From the NCBI GenBank assembly GCA_030770425.1, contig JASJFT010000129.1, positions 1-64,000 of the forward strand: 64,000 bases of DNA, written 5' to 3'. The notes under the pieces are model-generated. The model made no database searches and had not been told where the DNA came from. It saw nothing but the letters and a program-made list of their open reading frames with translations. This document shows positions 32,381 to 41,852 of this stretch, piece by piece; position 1 is the stretch's first letter, and the number at the start of each line of letters is the position of its first letter. The DNA comes from Darksidea phi. Lineage: Eukaryota > Ascomycota > Dothideomycetes > Pleosporales > Lentitheciaceae. A program made the translations under genes and the position numbers.

Positions 32381-33190
32381 GGTGAAATACAAGGGGAGTT
32401 ATGAGGGAGCAACGACCCGGAAGTCAAAGTCGCTGGCTGCCATGTTCTGCGGCGCCCCTCCCTATTTAACCGGGCGATAGAAGTGCGTGTCACCCCCACA
32501 GACGCGACACTTGAGAGCCGGAGCGCTTTCAATGTTGACCCCATTGAAAATTGAGAGAGACTGAGGTCCTGATGGGGACGTCTTCAGACGAATCACTTAA
32601 TGCATTGTGGGCGGAGCTTTGGCTAGAAAGGTGCGACGAGGGAATTGGGAAAGCGGGTGCTACATGGCTACGTGGGTGCGCACGTCTCAGCACGGAAAAC
32701 CGATATCGAGGAGCAGGATGGTTGACCCGAAGAAATTCGACAGCCTGCAATCGTTCGTGCTACACGGGGGCTCGACGATTTCGACAGTTCTCGCCTGGAC
32801 GCCGAAGGTCCAGAGCCCATCCTTTGAGCTGTTTTACTCGTGCAGTATCTTGAACAAGGTGAGTAGCGCGAAACCGTTTAACGCCTCTCCCCGGAATATC
32901 GAGGCAGCGTTCCGTGCCGCTGTTGGTCAACAACTAGCATCGAAGCGATAGTGGTGACGCTGGCCATATATGCTGGCCATATATATTTCATATAAGGAAC
33001 TAAATTCTGACAGCCTCACCACCACTCGTTTATCATCTAGCAGGCTTGCGTCGAATGTTACTGTAATCTGAAATACGGAGTGGTGCAGCTTGAATGCTAA
33101 GTTGTGAGAGAGTAGGACTGATGCCTTACATGGTTGACTATACTATCATCCTCAGCTGGGCGTTCAGATTTAGCTCTCAGATAGGCCCTT
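32381..33190. other. Intergenic, oxidase promoter
   Basis: Holds the promoter of the oxidase gene (TATA-like element noted separately) and the 3' flank of the GH76 gene. A plus-strand frame at 32607-32951 has no recognisable domain and is not called. Confidence 0.45.
32463..32469 (-). promoter_or_regulatory. TATA-like element
   Basis: TTAAATA on the minus strand lies 83-89 bases upstream of the oxidase ATG, a plausible TATA position for a strongly regulated secreted enzyme. Motif match only. Confidence 0.3.
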
Positions 33191-34633
33191 CTATAGGCAC
33201 AGCATAGCAAGAACAGCAGCCGTGAAGAGGAAGACCGGAGAGGTAGCGAGGGCGCCTGCAGCTCCTGGAGTATCAGTCTTGGTTTCCTGTGTCGTTCCGC
33301 TGTTAGAGGTTGGGCTAGGACTCGTAGAATTCTGACTCGAAAAAGCCTTCGCCTGGGGCCAAAGAAGGGCCTGTACTGCTTGCAGAGCATTGTGTGCTTC
33401 ACCTAGTCCGCCATCTTTCACACTGTCCGCATCTTTATCTGCACTTGTCCACTTGAGGGCGCACTTCACATCGTCCTCGTCGCTTTCGCAGTTCATCGCT
33501 GCGCCGGTAGCGGAGGCTTCGATCATCTTCTTAATAGAGTCGGATGTGAAAGGCGCTGCCTGCGCGGCGCGGGCCCACGAACGAATGGCGATTCCTTTGA
33601 AGGCTCTTTGGTCAATATTGCATGTGCCGGTCCGCTCGCAAGCTACTTCGGTAAGGATGGAAGATCCGTTCGCTTGGAAGACGGAGGATGCTTTGACGAA
33701 ACCGGCAACCACATCTTTCCACTTGTTGTCTCCTTTTGTCTACGTATATCGTCAGCTTCAGCCTGAAATTTTTTCATATCCAGTGACTTACTAAGTTATA
33801 CATGACCGCAGCGCCTTCTGCAAAGACCGCACTGTTTACCGTCCACTGTATGCGAGAAATACTCTTGCAGTCTTGCCTATCATCCGTACCGTCGTAGACA
33901 TGGTAGTCCTCGGAAACAAGGCCGATATCTTGCGTCCATTTCAGCGCCTTCTCAGCCCATTCCGAGTAGGTGGTGTTGCCCGTGAATTGCGCAAGACGGG
34001 CAGAAAGAAGGAAGAAGTTCCCAGTCGATATGCTGTTCCTGTAGTTGTACCCGTTGTTGAACGAAAAGATCTGCCACTTCAACCCACCGCCGCACTTCTC
34101 CTCGTTCCATCTTAAGACCTGGGTATCAAAAACGTTGGCTGCAAGCTGCGACCAACTGTCATAGTCCTTTTCAGGCATTTCAAGGCCTGTCTCGGCAGCT
34201 GTCATAGCCATCAGGCCCCAATAGCTTTGGTCATCATTTCCCAGAGTCTTAGACTGATTCATAGGCATGAAAGTATTTAGGTCCCCGAGCTGGTGTAACA
34301 CGGCCGATGTGGTCAGATTATTGTATTGGGTGTCGCTAGTCAGATGCGCGTATTCGATCAAGCCTCCCCACACCGCGCCCGCCTCCCAGAAATAATATGG
34401 GTCACCGAAAAGACCTGGGACGAGGTTGAGCTTCAGGTTTTCATTGTAGACGGAAACGATACCGGTCGCAAGGGTTTTGGCGACCGATTTTATGGATTCT
34501 GTACCGTCAGAAAGCAATTTTTTCCGAGGCTCGGTGTGTCGGTACCTTGATCTTTTGTGTCGAGGTCTAAAGCAATGGTTCTGCCGAAAAGGAAAGTAAA
34601 AGCGAGCGATTGAAAACCGAGCCGGGTAAACAT
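33191..34633 (-). CDS. GH76 endo-alpha-1,6-mannanase (Dfg5/Dcw1 type), GPI-anchored
   Basis: Three exons (34633-34546, 34498-33792, 33739-33191) give 447 residues. Intron 1 (47 nt, GTACCG donor) joins LDLDTKDQ to ESIKSVAKTLA, which is the usual Dfg5/Dcw1 start; intron 2 (52 nt, GTAAGT) joins VMYNL to TKGDNKWKDVV. A signal peptide (LGFQSLAFTFLFGRTIA) is followed by the GH76 domain: PGLFGDPYYFWEAGA, the catalytic GNDDQSYW pair of aspartates, FSFNNGYNYRNSIS and WTVNSAVFAEGAA. The C-terminus is Ser/Thr-rich and ends in a hydrophobic tail, fitting a GPI anchor. In yeast these enzymes are needed to attach GPI proteins to cell-wall glucan. The model is well supported by conserved sequence on both sides of each intron. 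Confidence 0.92.
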
Positions 34634-35018
34634 GGTGAAAGAACGAAGGAAAAGATCGTTGACTGGACTTCGAGCTGGTGAGGAAGTTTGAAGCGTAAGG
34701 TTGGCGATTTAAGAATCCCATCAGCGTAAGCCGGGACATTAGTGGCTAGGCTGTAGGGCGGGTTAGCCAATTGGCGTTCCATGTAAAATTAGATTTTGTT
34801 GCGCAAGCGATCCTTCCACCTCCTTTTTAAGCGGGCCAGGACCGAACCGAACCGTAAGACTTCCTCTCCGGTGAATACATAAGCGCAGGCGAATGATAGC
34901 TCTTGGAACCACACAGCATAATAAAAGGACGCCTTGTTGGGCCATGAGTTTGAGTGCCTATGCACATCAAGAATAGCTAATATCACTCCGTTTCGGCACC
35001 AGGAAAGGGAGAACGGTT
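34634..35018. other. Short intergenic region
   Basis: Holds the promoter of the GH76 gene; the Tm-1-type gene ends at its right edge. No gene was recognised. Confidence 0.5.
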
Positions 35019-36257
35019 CTACAGAGCGACAGACATTTTTTTCACCAGCGCCTCTGCAATGGCCCGCGCAAAGCCTTCGTCGTTGATGTCGCGTTTGTCC
35101 TCGATGACTTCAATGCCACTGCCGGCGAGGCCCTTCTTGATCGCTTCAAAAAGGGCTGTATCGGCCTTCTCATCCGCGAACGGGCCGCCCTGTGTCGATA
35201 TCATACTAACACCTCCCTTAGGCAACCACACTTCCACCATCTCAAGGCGTTTCGCGTGATTACGCACTTGTTCCGCAATAAATGCACCCACATGCTGGGC
35301 CTCTTCTTCCGAAGTTCTCATTAGAGTCACCGTAGGGTTGTGCTCATAGAGCTTGCGATGCTTGTACCGCTCTGGCACCGTTGATTTGGGGCCGAAGTTG
35401 GTCATGTCGGTTGCCCCAAGGGAGATGATATTTGGAATCCCAGATTTTGCAGCAGCCTCAAGTCTGGTTGAGCCGGCGCTCATTACGCCTCCGGTTAGGT
35501 AGTCACACACCTCTGTCGTGGTGAGATCGAGCACCGCGTCTAGACCACCTTCTCGCACCAGTCGCTCCATCGCTTTTCCTCCATGGCCGGTTGCGTGGAA
35601 GACAAAAGTTTCCACGTCGTACTTGCTCTCGAGATGGCTGCGAATTACGTCAACGGCTGGAGTGGTTACACCAAACATGGTGATTCCCACTCTCTTCTTT
35701 GACGACAACAAATTTGGTCTTGATGCGTAGGATTGCGCCATGGCTGCGATCGCGGCGCCTGCATTGTTCAGAATGTTACGCAGGACGTGATTCAACCCGG
35801 CGATGTCTACGACCGAGTACATGAGCGTGATGTCCGTCTCCTCAATGATAGGTCCCGTGTCGCCACTCGCAACTGTCGAGACGATCATCTTCGGAAACCC
35901 AATCGGTAGGGCGTTTTTCATAACAGCCGCAGCCAGCGAAGTTCCGCCTGAACCGCCTGCCCCTATTATGCCATGTATCGCGCCCTGGTCGAAGAGAGCT
36001 TGCACTGCGGCTGTAGCACAGTCGGCCATTGTCTTGATTACTTCGCCTCGCGGTAGCTTGTCGACCATCTTGCCCCCGCCGTACCTCTTGAGTAGATCGT
36101 TTCTTGATATGTCGATGTCCGCGTCCTGCGTTACGTGCCAGCCGACGTCAATGAGAATGACCTCGGTGCCCGCATCTGCCCGTCTTATCGCTTGGCGAAG
36201 GAAGCAGAGCTCCTCCAATTTTGTGTCGCACGTTCCAAGGAGAGCTACGGTGACCAT
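35019..36257 (-). CDS. Tm-1-like ATP-binding protein (UPF0261 family)
   Basis: Single exon, 412 residues. The ATG at 36257 was chosen because it starts VTVALLGTCDTKLEEL, the conserved N-terminus of UPF0261; the open frame runs 36 codons further upstream. Other family marks are VILIDVGW, the glycine-rich GIIGAGGSGGTSLAAAVM, STVASGDTGPIIEETDI, GITMFGVTTPAVD, FHATGHGGKAMERL and LDLTTTEV. The plant Tm-1 protein, which blocks tobamovirus replication, carries this domain at its N-terminus; its role in fungi is unknown. It is a cytosolic protein by appearance. It is divergently arranged with the gene for the second Tm-1 domain, which starts 168 bp away. Confidence 0.9.
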   Translation of the reverse strand: MVTVALLGTCDTKLEELCFLRQAIRRADAGTEVILIDVGWHVTQDADIDISRNDLLKRYGGGKMVDKLPRGEVIKTMADCATAAVQALFDQGAIHGIIGAGGSGGTSLAAAVMKNALPIGFPKMIVSTVASGDTGPIIEETDITLMYSVVDIAGLNHVLRNILNNAGAAIAAMAQSYASRPNLLSSKKRVGITMFGVTTPAVDVIRSHLESKYDVETFVFHATGHGGKAMERLVREGGLDAVLDLTTTEVCDYLTGGVMSAGSTRLEAAAKSGIPNIISLGATDMTNFGPKSTVPERYKHRKLYEHNPTVTLMRTSEEEAQHVGAFIAEQVRNHAKRLEMVEVWLPKGGVSMISTQGGPFADEKADTALFEAIKKGLAGSGIEVIEDKRDINDEGFARAIAEALVKKMSVAL

Positions 36258-36425
36258 CTGTACGTTGTTCGGGTAAGCATCGTGAGGATGCGGCAGGTTG
36301 GTGAGGTGAGGTGAGGTGTGGTTCCTGGTGGTGCAGCCCCGCACTTTTGACGTCAGCACCTGCACCTCTCTGTGAGCTTCAACATCAGCGTACCAAATAT
36401 CTCTTCCTGATCCGCAACCTTCGCA
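36258..36425. promoter_or_regulatory. Shared bidirectional promoter of the Tm-1 pair
   Basis: Only 168 bp separate the two divergent start codons. The segment contains three tandem GGTGA units plus a partial one (36300-36318). A common promoter is inferred from the spacing. Confidence 0.6.
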
Positions 36426-37322
36426 ATGAGCCCGCCAAATGGCCGAACCAAGATCTTACAGAGCTTGCGTGCCTCGATAGTCAATGGCAGCATCCTCGTC
36501 GGGGCGGGCGCCGGTATTGGCCTCTCTGCCAAGTTCATCGAGCAGGGCGGCGGTGACCTCATCATAATCTATAACAGCGGCCGATTTCGCATGGCTGGCC
36601 GAGGGTCGCTGGCAGGTCTGATGCCGTATGGAAATGCTAATGACGTTGTTCTGGAGATGGTAGGCGGTCGCCCGCTTGTGCGAGCGTCAATATAGCTGAT
36701 CACACGGCAGGCCAACGAGGTGTTGCCCGTTGTGAAGAACACACCTGTTCTCGCCGGCGTTTGTGCAACTGATCCTTTCCGCGACATGACACGCTTCCTC
36801 CAACAGCTCAAGGACCTCGGGTTTGCTGGTGTCCAAAATTTCCCCACCGTCGGTTTGATTGATGGCCAGTTTCGCCAGAACCTTGAAGAGACGGGCATGG
36901 GCTATGATGCGGAGGTCAATCTTGTCCGCAGAGCACGCGAGTTAGACCTGCTCACCACACCATATGTCTTCAATGTGGAGGAAGCGAGGAGGATGAGTGA
37001 AGCAGGTGCAGATATCATTGTTGCGCATATGGGGCTCACGACTTCTGGCTCCATAGGCGCGACAAGCGGGAAGAGCTTGGATGATTGCGTGAAGCTCGTA
37101 CAGATGATAAGGGATGAAGCGATCCGTGTAAACGATGAGATTATCGTGTTGTGTCATGGAGGACCTATTGCTGCGCCGGAAGACGCCGAGTACGTGCTGT
37201 CGCGAACAAAAGGGGTGCATGGGTTCTATGGTGCAAGCTCAATGGAGAGACTTCCGGTAGAAGAGGCGATCACCAACATCACGAAGACATTTAAAAACCT
37301 AAAGCCCAGCCTTACGAAATAG
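36426..37322 (+). CDS. TIM-barrel protein (Tm-1 C-terminal / PEP hydrolase-like family)
   Basis: Two exons (36426-36659 and 36711-37322; 51-nt intron with an AGCTGAT branch) give 281 residues. The N-terminus [18 protein letters not shown] and [20 protein letters not shown] are hallmarks of the family, followed by [11 protein letters not shown], the join to [39 protein letters not shown], and the late [16 protein letters not shown] and [12 protein letters not shown]. In plant Tm-1 this domain is fused behind a UPF0261 domain; here the two are separate, divergent genes. The reaction is not established, and the name PEP hydrolase in databases is not proof. Co-expression with the partner is likely from the shared promoter. 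Confidence 0.92.
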
Positions 37323-38041
37323 AAATACCTTGAAATGCACGCTGCTTCCCCAAACTACTACTTCTAATACATCTTTGTGATCATCGGCTTCGGGAACTCT
37401 GTCTATACCTAACCATTATCAGCAGCCTTGGCACGGACATGTTGATTCCTTCTCTAAGCTGCCTTTTCGCACCCTCATCCACTCGAGAACTTGCTCATAC
37501 TCCAACTCGCCTACGAGAATAGCCTTGAAAGCCTTCACTACGGCCTTTGGAAAGATGACTAGATCGGTTTGATAGAAGGAGTTTTCCGCAGTGCAGGGTG
37601 GGAGCTGCCATATTTAAAGAATAGGCTAATTATAGTTTGAAGAGTGAATAGCTCTTGAAAGAAGTAGAGGTACCTTGAATAAGGAAGACCGATCACTATC
37701 CGATTCGATTCGATTGATGATTAATAAATATGAACGAACTATTCGCATAGGCAGCTTTTGTACCCATACTCGAAGTATAGTTGTTGAGAAAAACCCTCTC
37801 GCTGCAAAGCAGTTGACGCGATCGCTAAGTTGCCTTTTTAACCCCTGCTGGCTTCACTATTCATGGAAAGCTTATCCTGATTACCTTCAAGGGACAACTA
37901 ACGGCTGTCCAGCGTTTCACTCGACCCATTCGCTAGGTTGCATCGTGACTCCAATCTTAGTGTTCGGATCAGCTACTTACCCTCGCCTCCACCCCGACTA
38001 CCTACACCCAACTGACTCTTGGAGCGACTGTCGCTTTCAAA
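37323..38041. other. Intergenic, nothing recognised
   Basis: It lies between two plus-strand genes and contains short frames only. Confidence 0.5.
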
Positions 38042-39451
38042 ATGGCTGATGCCACACTATTAAGATTGCCGGATGAGATACTGCTCAAAGTCATGGGCAA
38101 GCTGTCACGAATTCCGCACAAACGACGAGAGGACCTAGCCAACTGCTCGCGCGTCTGCAGACAACTTCGCCCTGTCGCACTAGAATTACTCCTATTGGAG
38201 CCCATCGTCCACCTGTTCAAGATAACTCCCCTCCTGAAACTATACTTCAAGTACCCGGAAATGGCCGCTAGGGTTACGAGTCTGGAGTTGACGAGCCAGT
38301 GTATGTGCGAAGACCCGGTGGAGAGGCCGACACAGTCGTGCAATCAAGATCTCAAGAGAAACACCCCTTTGGTCGATCAGACCTTCAGAGACGACTGCAA
38401 GCAGGCCATCAACGAGTTCGCGAGAACACCGACAAACATGAAGCAATGCTTAGCTGGCTTGGTGAGCTACCAGTATTATCCGCAGGCCACGCTCAGCGTG
38501 CTTCTTGCCAAACTGCCAAACCTGAAGAAGCTGTTGCTAGGCACGGCTGGACTCATGCATATTCCGATATTGGGAAAAGTTCTCCCCGATAATCGTAGCA
38601 CATGTTCCTACCGCGACTGTACCGAGAACGAGTACGCGAGTCCATGTTGGGAGTACGGATATCTAGACGACATTTTCATACGGCTAGCCCCGCGTCTACA
38701 CCACCTCGAGCTGCCTTTCACCTGGTCTGCCTGCGGTCTCCATTTGGCATCTCCAGTCCATAGTCTAGAGGACTTCACCTCTCTCAAGCATCTCACAATC
38801 TCTCAAGAAGCACTTTGCGCGAAACTGTCAACGCAAACGTGGAGAAAAGCGCCAACCAAAGTGCTACCAAGAACTATTGAAGTCCTCACTGTGTTCATGA
38901 AAGATGGAGGAGACCAACACACTGATATTTTCATAAAATCACTGGTGCTTTCCAGAACATCCTTCCCTGGTCTTCGTACAATCGAATTGCACAGCAATTC
39001 GTTCACCAAGGTCCCTACCAGAATCTCCGAAGCGGAAGAGAAGTACAAACTTGTGTGGGCAGATTTTGGGACCCTTGCTATAAATGAAGAGCGTAAGCAA
39101 TGGGCCGCGAAGGTTACGGATGAGAGCTTTCAAGTCTTCGTCTACTACGAACCGAAGCATACTTTCGACAAATCCTTCCACATCGCAAGACAAATGGGAT
39201 GCTATTTAGGGATGCCTCACAACTATGGATGGTCTGTGGTCAATGTACTGGAAGTAAGAGGAGAGTACGATGAGCTCATTACTCTTCGTGAGCAAGCGGA
39301 GGTGGAAGAGATTACCGGTTTCCGAGACCGGCTGCTCTTATGGGAAAAGAAGACTGGCCAACGTAATGATTCGAGGGAACCACTCAGGGCCATGGATGTT
39401 GGTGGGAAGCGGGGGATTGAATATTTTCTTAAAGGGTATCTAGATTGGTGA
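38042..39451 (+). CDS. F-box domain protein
   Basis: Single exon, 469 residues, ATG in a good context. Residues 5-55 fit an F-box: LLRLPDEILLKVMGKLS, then a short helix and ANCSRVCRQLRPVALELL. The remaining 400 residues contain leucine-rich stretches in a loose repeat (LPNLKKLLLG, HHLELPFTW, LKHLTIS, LRTIELHSNSF), which suggests a substrate-binding LRR-like fold. Such proteins are substrate receptors of SCF ubiquitin ligases, binding Skp1 through the F-box; the substrate is unknown. Fungi carry many fast-evolving F-box genes, and the decayed gene at 47.4 kb has related leucine-rich features. Confidence 0.82.
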   Translation: MADATLLRLPDEILLKVMGKLSRIPHKRREDLANCSRVCRQLRPVALELLLLEPIVHLFKITPLLKLYFKYPEMAARVTSLELTSQCMCEDPVERPTQSCNQDLKRNTPLVDQTFRDDCKQAINEFARTPTNMKQCLAGLVSYQYYPQATLSVLLAKLPNLKKLLLGTAGLMHIPILGKVLPDNRSTCSYRDCTENEYASPCWEYGYLDDIFIRLAPRLHHLELPFTWSACGLHLASPVHSLEDFTSLKHLTISQEALCAKLSTQTWRKAPTKVLPRTIEVLTVFMKDGGDQHTDIFIKSLVLSRTSFPGLRTIELHSNSFTKVPTRISEAEEKYKLVWADFGTLAINEERKQWAAKVTDESFQVFVYYEPKHTFDKSFHIARQMGCYLGMPHNYGWSVVNVLEVRGEYDELITLREQAEVEEITGFRDRLLLWEKKTGQRNDSREPLRAMDVGGKRGIEYFLKGYLDW

Positions 39452-40307
39452 TACTCAGAGGCTTCGAGTTAATATTGTTGGCGAGTTGTGTCTAGATGGT
39501 GGAGCTCAGTATTGGTAGGAAATGGGGTAGATTCGCAGTCATTAAAGACCGTAGGGCGCGGACGAAGCCGATGCCTTCCGCGCCTCTTTGGTCTTTCCAT
39601 TCGAATCCATACATAGTGTATTTAGGCTGAAGAAACTACTTCTCAGTCAGAACACAACGCCGTTCGCTCGTACAAACTGCTTCCTCAGCACCAAACTTCC
39701 GTCCGACAAAAACCCACGGCTTACTCTTAACTCTCCAGCCACGCATTACTCTGCAACAATGGTAGGACATACTTCCGCGCCCTTTCGGCTTCTCATCCTT
39801 CTTTTCCAAGAGCTCCAATAGCCTATTGCCCGCACTTTCGATCGCTTCGAGCCTTCGATCAAGCCTACTCTCAACCGACCCATCGCCGTATTACCTCATT
39901 ATTGCACGTGCTGCTCCAGCTTCTGTAGCGCAACGTGAAGCTCTGGCCAATTTATGTATTGTAAGCGAGCGAACATGACACTGGCTATGCTGGTGTTGTG
40001 GGTAACGATGAATCATGGTATGCTGTTCGCTGGTATGGGAAAGGGTGGACAGTAGATGATGGGGTTTGCGAGTTGCGTGTCGATGGAATGCGATGGATCC
40101 ATGGGGACCATAAATAGCTGAGATAAGGCGGAGTTCGATCTAATGCATGTTTTGGGGAGTGTATCCAGACTTGTCGCAGGGCACTGTATCATGCGCGGAA
40201 AAGGCTCACTGCCCAGCAAGCCGATAAGCACCGGCGATAAATCCTCCGTTAGAATTGCGCTATAGCAATCCACATCTCAAGGTTGGAACATCATTTGCCT
40301 CCAACTT
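39452..40307. other. Intergenic, 0.86 kb
   Basis: A CAACAATGG start-like context occurs near 39757, but the frame after it ends within about 20 codons and I could not build a spliced gene from it. Nothing else was recognised. Confidence 0.4.
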
Positions 40308-41285
40308 CTAGTTCTCTGATAACGCTGCGGGTTGTGCCTCCACCGAAGTCTTGCGCTCCAACATGCCACTCACCAACTCCGTAAACCTTTCTGACATCTT
40401 CTTCCCTCCCTCCGCACTCGGCTCAACCCTCGCCGTATATTCTTTCGCCCTGGTCCCATCCAACACATCAAAAAGCGCACAAGGCACAACCACCGTCCCC
40501 TCCACTCTAACCTTACAGGTTCCCATCTCATACATTTTCCGAATAGCCTCCTGCAACAGCCCCGGGTCCCGCTCATATCCCAGCATCTTCAACTGCGTAT
40601 CTGCCCAACTTGTCTGCCCATACTGCTTTTCAAGAGGGAAGTAAATCGTACAGACGATAACAGCACGCGGTTTGATTTTGGATGTAAGCCGGTTGATGTA
40701 GGATTCCGTGCATGTGTGAAAAAGGTTGGCGAAGTATGGGAGAGAGGAAGCAGTGCCGTCGGTTATGGAGGAGCGCTGGGTGAGCCAGGCAAGCTGGAAC
40801 ATATATCTCATCGTCGACATTGTTGGTCGTAAAGCGATGTCGTTCGCTCCAACACTCACTATTAGAATATCGTCTTCTCGAATATTGTCGCGTATAAACT
40901 CGTCATGCGGAAGCAATCCCTCATCCCGCTCCCGCAGCATAGTCTCCTCGATGGCAGCATTAATACACGTCGCCTTCTCACCTAACAAGTGATTCAGCCA
41001 GAACGCCACATCCGGCTTTGGCTTTGCCCGATCGAGTGCTTGCTCATAAATCAGCGGAACCTCAACTTCTAATCCTTCGCCTCCAGGGCCGGAACTAGGC
41101 ACCCAGTATTTGTTATCAAGCGATGAATCGCCAGCGAGGTAGATGATTGGTTTACGTGGGCGTTGTTGCAGCGTTATGCAGCGAAAGCGATCTAGATCTT
41201 CGATTGGGTGACCTTTCCACTCGTGATAGAATCGGGATGTGTTGATTTTGCGAATGCCTTTGGGGACCGAAGAAGTGGCGGACAT
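40308..41285 (-). CDS. SGNH/GDSL-type hydrolase-like protein
   Basis: Single exon, 325 residues, with stop at 40308 and ATG at 41285. Block I of the SGNH fold is IIYLAGDSSLDN (Ser54 as candidate nucleophile) and block III is VSVGANDIAL (Asn148). The usual terminal D-x-x-H dyad is not evident: the corresponding region reads RVEPSAEGGKKM, with Glu but no His. The protein is therefore either an inactive relative or one using a different base. There is no signal peptide, so it is probably intracellular. Substrate unknown. The neighbouring genes do not help assign a role. Confidence 0.75.
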   Translation of the reverse strand: MSATSSVPKGIRKINTSRFYHEWKGHPIEDLDRFRCITLQQRPRKPIIYLAGDSSLDNKYWVPSSGPGGEGLEVEVPLIYEQALDRAKPKPDVAFWLNHLLGEKATCINAAIEETMLRERDEGLLPHDEFIRDNIREDDILIVSVGANDIALRPTMSTMRYMFQLAWLTQRSSITDGTASSLPYFANLFHTCTESYINRLTSKIKPRAVIVCTIYFPLEKQYGQTSWADTQLKMLGYERDPGLLQEAIRKMYEMGTCKVRVEGTVVVPCALFDVLDGTRAKEYTARVEPSAEGGKKMSERFTELVSGMLERKTSVEAQPAALSEN

Positions 41286-41852
41286 GTCGTGTTGGAGCTA
41301 GGCGGCTATGAGAGCGGTGAATAGCGGTGCGGACAACACCAGCTTTCAAGCGATTTCGAGCCGATTGTGAGAAGAGATACCACCCAGAGGAGTTTGGAGA
41401 GGATGTATAGGGTCGAGAGATGTCGTGGCGTCCAACAAGTCTAGCGTGGTGAGGCTGAGAGCTAAGGCAGCAATGATTAACGAACGATGAGGTAGGCAAC
41501 ATGCACGGGCCACCAATGCGTGGTGAATTTGATAGATCGATTATGACTTTTGTAATAACGTGAGCGACGCTTCGATCAATTAGACTTTATAGCAGAATAT
41601 CGTTACGGGGTATACTCGATAAAACGTGCTGTTGCATCACTTTCCTAAAAGTCGGGATGATCCGGGTACGGTTGGTAGAGCTAGCACGCGATTGGCAAAG
41701 TAAGGTCTAAAATACTGTTATATTTCGATCTGTTAAACGATAGCCAGAAGAAGCTGCATCACCGAGTACGCTGAAACGTAACCAACGTGTCATAGGTAGC
41801 CATCAATCTCGTAACCCCACAACCTCAACTCCAAAGCCGTCAGAGCATTCAT
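41286..41852. other. Intergenic, nothing recognised
   Basis: Lies between two minus-strand genes: it holds the promoter of the SGNH-like gene and the 3' flank of the coiled-coil gene. Confidence 0.5.

Noticed and set aside
32607..32951. 114-codon plus-strand frame
   Set aside because: No domain and no splice extension; it lies in the upstream flank of the oxidase gene.
39588..39960. Possible small spliced gene starting at CAACAATGG
   Set aside because: No combination of donor and acceptor gave a recognisable or long product.
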